This document shows positions 60,147 to 64,000 of a DNA stretch of 64,000 bases, piece by piece; within the stretch, counting starts at the first letter, position 1; each line of letters begins with the position of its first letter. The DNA is from Cyanoderma ruficeps (taxonomy: Eukaryota; Chordata; Aves; Passeriformes; Timaliidae). The position numbers and the translations under genes were made by a program. Location of the stretch: positions 3,389,063 to 3,453,062 of the forward strand of contig VZDJ01000063.1 in the NCBI GenBank assembly GCA_008694505.1. The letters are read 5' to 3'. The notes under the pieces were generated by a model. The model ran no database searches and was not told the DNA's origin. It saw only the letters and a program-made list of their open reading frames with translations.

Positions 60147-61914
60147 CACTGGGCTCAGTGAATAAAGAACGACCTTCACTCTTCACTCAGCTCAACTGAG
60201 TTATCACTTTCCGTTTCTTGGAATCTCCATCCTCACCTTATCTCTGTTTTCCTTTTTTCAACTCCACAAACCCAGGCCGTGGCACTGAGCTTTGGAGTCA
60301 GAGTCCCTGGTGGATTATTAACACCAATAATGGAGAGCACAACTCTGTGAGGACGAGGAGATTGCTAAACTCATTAATTTTATTCATAATAGGAAATTAA
60401 TGTGCAGAAAGGCAATGCCAGCCTGGCAGTAATTGCTTTTTGGTTTTAAAACATTAAGTGGAAAAGTTAAAAGTCATTTCCAGCTGCTGCTCCCTTTCAT
60501 TCCCCCCCTTCCTCCTCACACTCTTCCTGTCTCTTATTTGTGTTTCACAAGAATTGAGCTTATTTTTTTTTCCTCCCACCTCTGCTTCATTACGAGTCAT
60601 TATATTTCATCATTACAAGGCTTTGGTCATATTTCATTGCTTTCCCATTATGTTTTCATCATTCTTTCTCCCGATATTGCAGAGCCGGGCAGAGGATTCA
60701 GCTCAGCTCTGCCGGGATAATGAGCAGCCACAGCTCTGCCCACTTTGGAGCCAGCAGAGGTGAATTGTTGTCCCTGTTTCACTGGCTACACCACCTCCTT
60801 CAGGCCACAGGATGTTCCTCCATTCCACGGGATGTCCCTCCATTCCACCTCAACGCCCTGGGAAAGCACAAATGCCATTTCGTGCCCTCTTTAGGGCTGA
60901 AATAGCTCCTTCCCTTGCAGGCTTCGGAGTGTGGGAGGAGGGAAGGTTGTTGGATGAAATAATTGGAGTTGTGAGCAGCCCAAAGCGTGCTGGGCGTCCC
61001 TGGCACTGTGGGCTCTGTGCTCTTGGGGGGATATTCCATATTTACAGTGCAAAGAGACACCCTGCCACGTCAGGCCTGTGGTGCTCTGACCCTGGACCAA
61101 CCCCAGATGTGTTTTTGGGGTTGGTAACTCTGTCACAGGCCCAGGACTGGGCCCAGCTCAAGCCCTTTGTGGTCTGGCTAGTTCAGTTTTATGCAGAAGG
61201 ATTGTGTGGGGTGGTTGTCAACGTTCCCCAGTCACCTGTCCCCAAATCAGCGTCACCAGCTTCAGCCTGGCCTCCAGGGGAAAGGTGTGGGGAGGTCAAA
61301 AAGAGGAAGGAAAAGGGAAAAGGGGAAGGAGGGGAAGGAGGNGAATATTAAGTCTGAAAAAGCCCTGTGACCCAGTTCCGGATGCAGACCTCGTGACTCA
61401 TCTCAACTGCACCAAAGTATATGAAAAAATCCATTATCACCCTTTTTTTCCCCCTTTCCCTCTTCCCCTTTGTTATATCTTCAGTGTGTGTACAGCTTAA
61501 TTTTAGTTCTGATAAAAGCAAATGACATTTTAATTTTTATAGCGTGATTTATTGTCATTTGGCTTTAATTTATGAAAAAATAATTGAAAAGAAAGAGAGA
61601 TTTAACCCTGACCAGTATTCTTGATATCCATGAGCCATAGCTGTGAGACTGCAGCTATTTCAGGGCATATTTTATTCACCCAAGCAGGACAAGGATATAT
61701 CATTTTCTCCTACTGCTTCTGTGCAAAGGTCTAATTATTTGCTGGCTGGCTGAAAAAAAAAAGAGAGATCTGAAAAGAAAAATATTCTGATTATCACTGT
61801 GCGCATTTTTTTTTTTCCCTACTGGTTTTCTGCAATCAGAATGAAATATCAGGGAGCTGTGGCTGGTGTTTATTGTGCTCCTTCGTTCCAGGACTTTGTG
61901 CTGGTTTGTGCCGT
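60147..61914. other. Non-coding, with purine tract and AT-rich block
   Basis: No gene is recognised. A GGGGAAGGA purine tract at 61,300-61,345 contains a single N at 61,342. The block at 61,495-61,690 is AT-rich and complex. Confidence 0.45.
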
Positions 61915-61999
61915 GACCATCCCGTCGGAAAACTGAGGGAATGGCTGGAGCTGTGGCCGGGGAGGGTCAGGTGGGATATCAGGGAAAGGTTCTTCCCCC
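61915..61999 (+). mobile_element. CR1 fragment, left part, interrupted by an LTR
   Basis: GAATGGCTGGAGCTGTGGCC, GGGGAGGGTCAGGTGGGATA and AAGGTTCTTCCCCC match the CR1 at 20,515. The element resumes at 62,458 after the inserted LTR. Confidence 0.88.
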
Positions 62000-62457
62000 T
62001 GATGCCTGAAGATTTCAGCTTTTATACCTTTTGTTTTTCCTGTATCTTTGTGGACTATTATACAGCTGCTGGTATTTTTCCTACCCTTCCTCTTAGATTT
62101 CAGAGTAATAAGTTAACCTTCTAACACGTTCCTCAAATAACCGTTTGGTCTGATTTTTCAAGAAGAACATTTTGGTTTCCAATCAGAATCCGAGAAGACA
62201 CAACAAGAAATGGGGCAAAGAAGCCCTGGACCAGCCCCAGTGGGGCAGCACCCAGGGGATAAATTACCTAATCAACTGCTCTTCTAATTGGCCAAGGTCT
62301 GTTAGAGATGCTAATTTGTTAAACTTATAAAAATTGTAGAAATCCGGTTCCAGGGGTGCCCATAGCCCAGAACTATGGACACAGCTGGGAGCTTCTGATA
62401 AAAAGCTGCTTTTTTAATCTGCCCATTTTAATGCTCTTGCAAAGGATTTTGATATCA
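62000..62457 (+). mobile_element. LTR related to the 440-bp family, nested in CR1
   Basis: It starts TGATGCCTGAAGATTTCAGC, nearly identical to the first 24 bp of copies A and B, then diverges, so it is a related subfamily. It ends TTTTGATATCA. A TTATAAAAATTG box lies at about 62,325. The CR1 sequence continues on both sides. I do not see a clean target-site duplication. Confidence 0.82.
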
Positions 62458-62960
62458 GAGGGTTCAGGCACTGCCCAGGCTCCCCAGGGAACGGGCACAG
62501 CCCTGAGGCTGCCAGAGCTCCAGGAGGGGTTGGACAGCACTCCAGGGATCCTCAGGGTGGGATTTTTGGGATGTCTGCAGGGCCAGGAGTTGAACTGATG
62601 ATCCCTGTGGNTCCCCAGGGAATGGGCACAGCCCTGAGGCTGCCAGAGCTCCAGGAGGGGTTGGACAGTGCTCCAGGGATGCTCAGGGTGGGATTTCGGG
62701 TGTCTGTGAGGGCCAGGAGCTGAACTGATGATCCCTGTGGGTCCCAGAGCTCCAGGAGGGGTTGGACACCACTCCAGGGTGGGATTTTGAGGTGTTCTGT
62801 ACAGGGCCAGGAGTTGGATTGATGATCCCTGTGTGTCCCAGAGCTCCAGGAGCCTTTGGACACCACTCCAGGGTGGGATTTTGGGGTGTCTATGCAGGGC
62901 CAGGAGTTGGATCAATGATCCTGGTGGCTCCCTCCCAGCTGAGGACATTCCTTGATTCCT
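62458..62960 (+). repeat. CR1 3' end amplified in tandem, four units
   Basis: After the nested LTR the CR1 resumes (GGCACTGCCCAGGCTCCCC). Its 3' end then repeats: units start near 62,481, 62,612, 62,742 and 62,837. The first two are about 131 bp and the last two about 95 bp, having lost a block near the start. Each ends in GATGATCCCTGTGG or a variant. A single N at 62,611 sits at the first unit junction, so copy number may be wrong. The 231-codon minus-strand frame is an artefact of this array. Confidence 0.92.
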
Positions 62961-63931
62961 TCTCTCCGTGATCCCGGAGGGATCCAGCTCCATCCTGCTC
63001 CAGCCTGCCTGGCTGGGGGGACATCCCTGCTCCCCTGTGGTGGGAGATGACACCGGCTGAGGTGACACTGGCTCAGGTCACACTGCCTGTGCCCCATGGC
63101 AGGGTCAGGAGCTCTTGGACCCTGCCCAGGGCCTAATTGGCACAACTGGTCCTTGAATGCTAATTGGGTTCCTCATTAGCACCTCCCAGCTGGGGATGGG
63201 GAAGGAGTGGGCACAGGAGCAGTGTCCAAATCCACTGGAAGGGTCTCAGTCTAAATGCCAGGAAATAGGGACCTTCCCTTTGATTCTTTGCCTTTCACAG
63301 CGGCTTAGGCCACGCTCAGCATTTATATTGGTTCTTTTAGAAATCCTCTGGACCTCCATTTCATCTAGTGGTGAACCCCACAGTAAATGATGCATTGAAA
63401 AAATGCAATTCTTTACCTGTGTCCCTCACAAACGTGCTGCTCTTTCCTCACTCCCTCCTCCCACTGTTTTGTTTTCTGCCCTCACAAGGTCTCACACCCT
63501 CAGGGCGAGGTGCTGGTGCCAGGTGGGTGAGGAGGGGTCTCTTTGGAGCCTCTTGTGTGCAGTGAACACGAGCCCCAGTGAAAGATGAGTGTGCACAGGG
63601 CTCCAGCTGCCTTCTGTCCTCCCAGCCAATGTGTCTCTGTGCTCTTGGCCGCCGGGGAGTTTTATATTTCTGTAAACATTTCCATGTGTGAAAAATGCCA
63701 TGTAAAAAGAGCCTGGCTCCTCTTTCATCTGCAGAGGGAGCTCCGAGGGCCAGGGAGATGCTGGCTCTGCCTTCTCTCCACAATCCTGCAGGTTTATCAC
63801 ATCCCAGACCCTGCTCTGTCAGTCAGAGGCCTAAAACCACCTACAATAAAAAATAAATCCCACTAGAATAATCCCCAAGCAAGCTCCTCTGCTTTTCTGT
63901 GCTTTAAACATCTTCCAGTGACTGCTGCCAG
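62961..63931. other. Non-coding, no recognised element
   Basis: Nothing is recognised here. Confidence 0.5.
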
Positions 63932-64000
63932 CCTTCCCTTCCCTTCCCTTCCCTTCCCTTCCCTTCCCTTCCCTTCCCTTCCCTTCCCTTCCCTTCCCTT
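63932..64000. repeat. (CCCTT)n microsatellite, cut by the window edge
   Basis: At least 13 near-perfect CCCTT pentamers run to the last base. The true length is unknown because the window ends inside it. Confidence 0.97.

Noticed and set aside
62373..63068. Longest open frame, 231 codons, minus strand
   Set aside because: It runs through the CR1-tail tandem array and an N; the peptide repeats with the DNA units and has no domain.

Overview
This window looks like a gene-poor piece of a bird genome, most probably a songbird (passerine). The evidence is several fragments of CR1 retrotransposon 3' ends, a dense set of short solo LTRs, AT-rich and pyrimidine-rich microsatellites, and an assembly gap of 132 N. 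No stretch on either strand reads as a convincing protein-coding gene. The longest open frames (up to about 230 codons) lie in repeats or low-complexity DNA, overlap frames on the other strand, and show no recognisable domain. I see no rRNA, tRNA, CRISPR array or operon-like layout. The window could be intergenic or lie inside a large intron; the sequence alone does not say which.

The dominant feature is one LTR family of about 305 bp, present 11 times: at 6.4, 8.6, 21.2, 27.6 and 44.7 kb on the plus strand, and at 28.1, 31.5, 36.7, 38.6, 41.0 and 58.6 kb on the minus strand. Copies begin TG and end CA, carry a palindromic pair of CCAAT boxes, a TATA box and an AATAAA signal, and are mostly flanked by 6-bp target-site duplications. 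The 6-bp duplications point to an ERVK-type (class II) endogenous retrovirus. No internal retroviral sequence lies between them, so they are solo LTRs. They make up about 5% of the window.

Other LTR families are also present. One of 440-460 bp starts TGATGCC and has 4-bp duplications (18.9 and 35.9 kb, with a relative nested in a CR1 at 62.0 kb). A minus-strand pair lies at 52.2 and 59.9 kb, a pair with a clear TATA/poly(A) end at 55.5 and 56.8 kb, and a probable LTR end at about 11 kb. An unclassified dispersed repeat is shared by 41.3 and 53.4 kb.

Tandem arrays are frequent. They include an AT-rich higher-order array (5.3-6.2 kb), a 127-bp duplication (9.9 kb), a 95-bp minisatellite (13.6 kb), an array of short units containing GAATTC (14.4 kb), a 157-bp duplication with a dispersed third copy (18.2 and 16.8 kb), a 60-bp array (21.5 kb), a 20-bp array (25.1 kb), a 33-bp array (29.6 kb), short arrays at 47.6 and 50.4 kb, a tandemly amplified CR1 3' end (62.5-62.9 kb), and a CCCTT array that runs off the right edge. 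The remaining sequence looks single-copy. A few AT-rich, high-complexity blocks with homeodomain- or POU-like sites resemble conserved non-coding elements, but that cannot be tested here.

I did not find a new coding system. The points most worth a second look are the inverted solo-LTR pair at 27.6-28.4 kb, the LTR at 41.0 kb whose left edge coincides with a truncated repeat and which lacks a target-site duplication, the repeated block near 16.8 and 18.3 kb, and the tandem CR1 tail.
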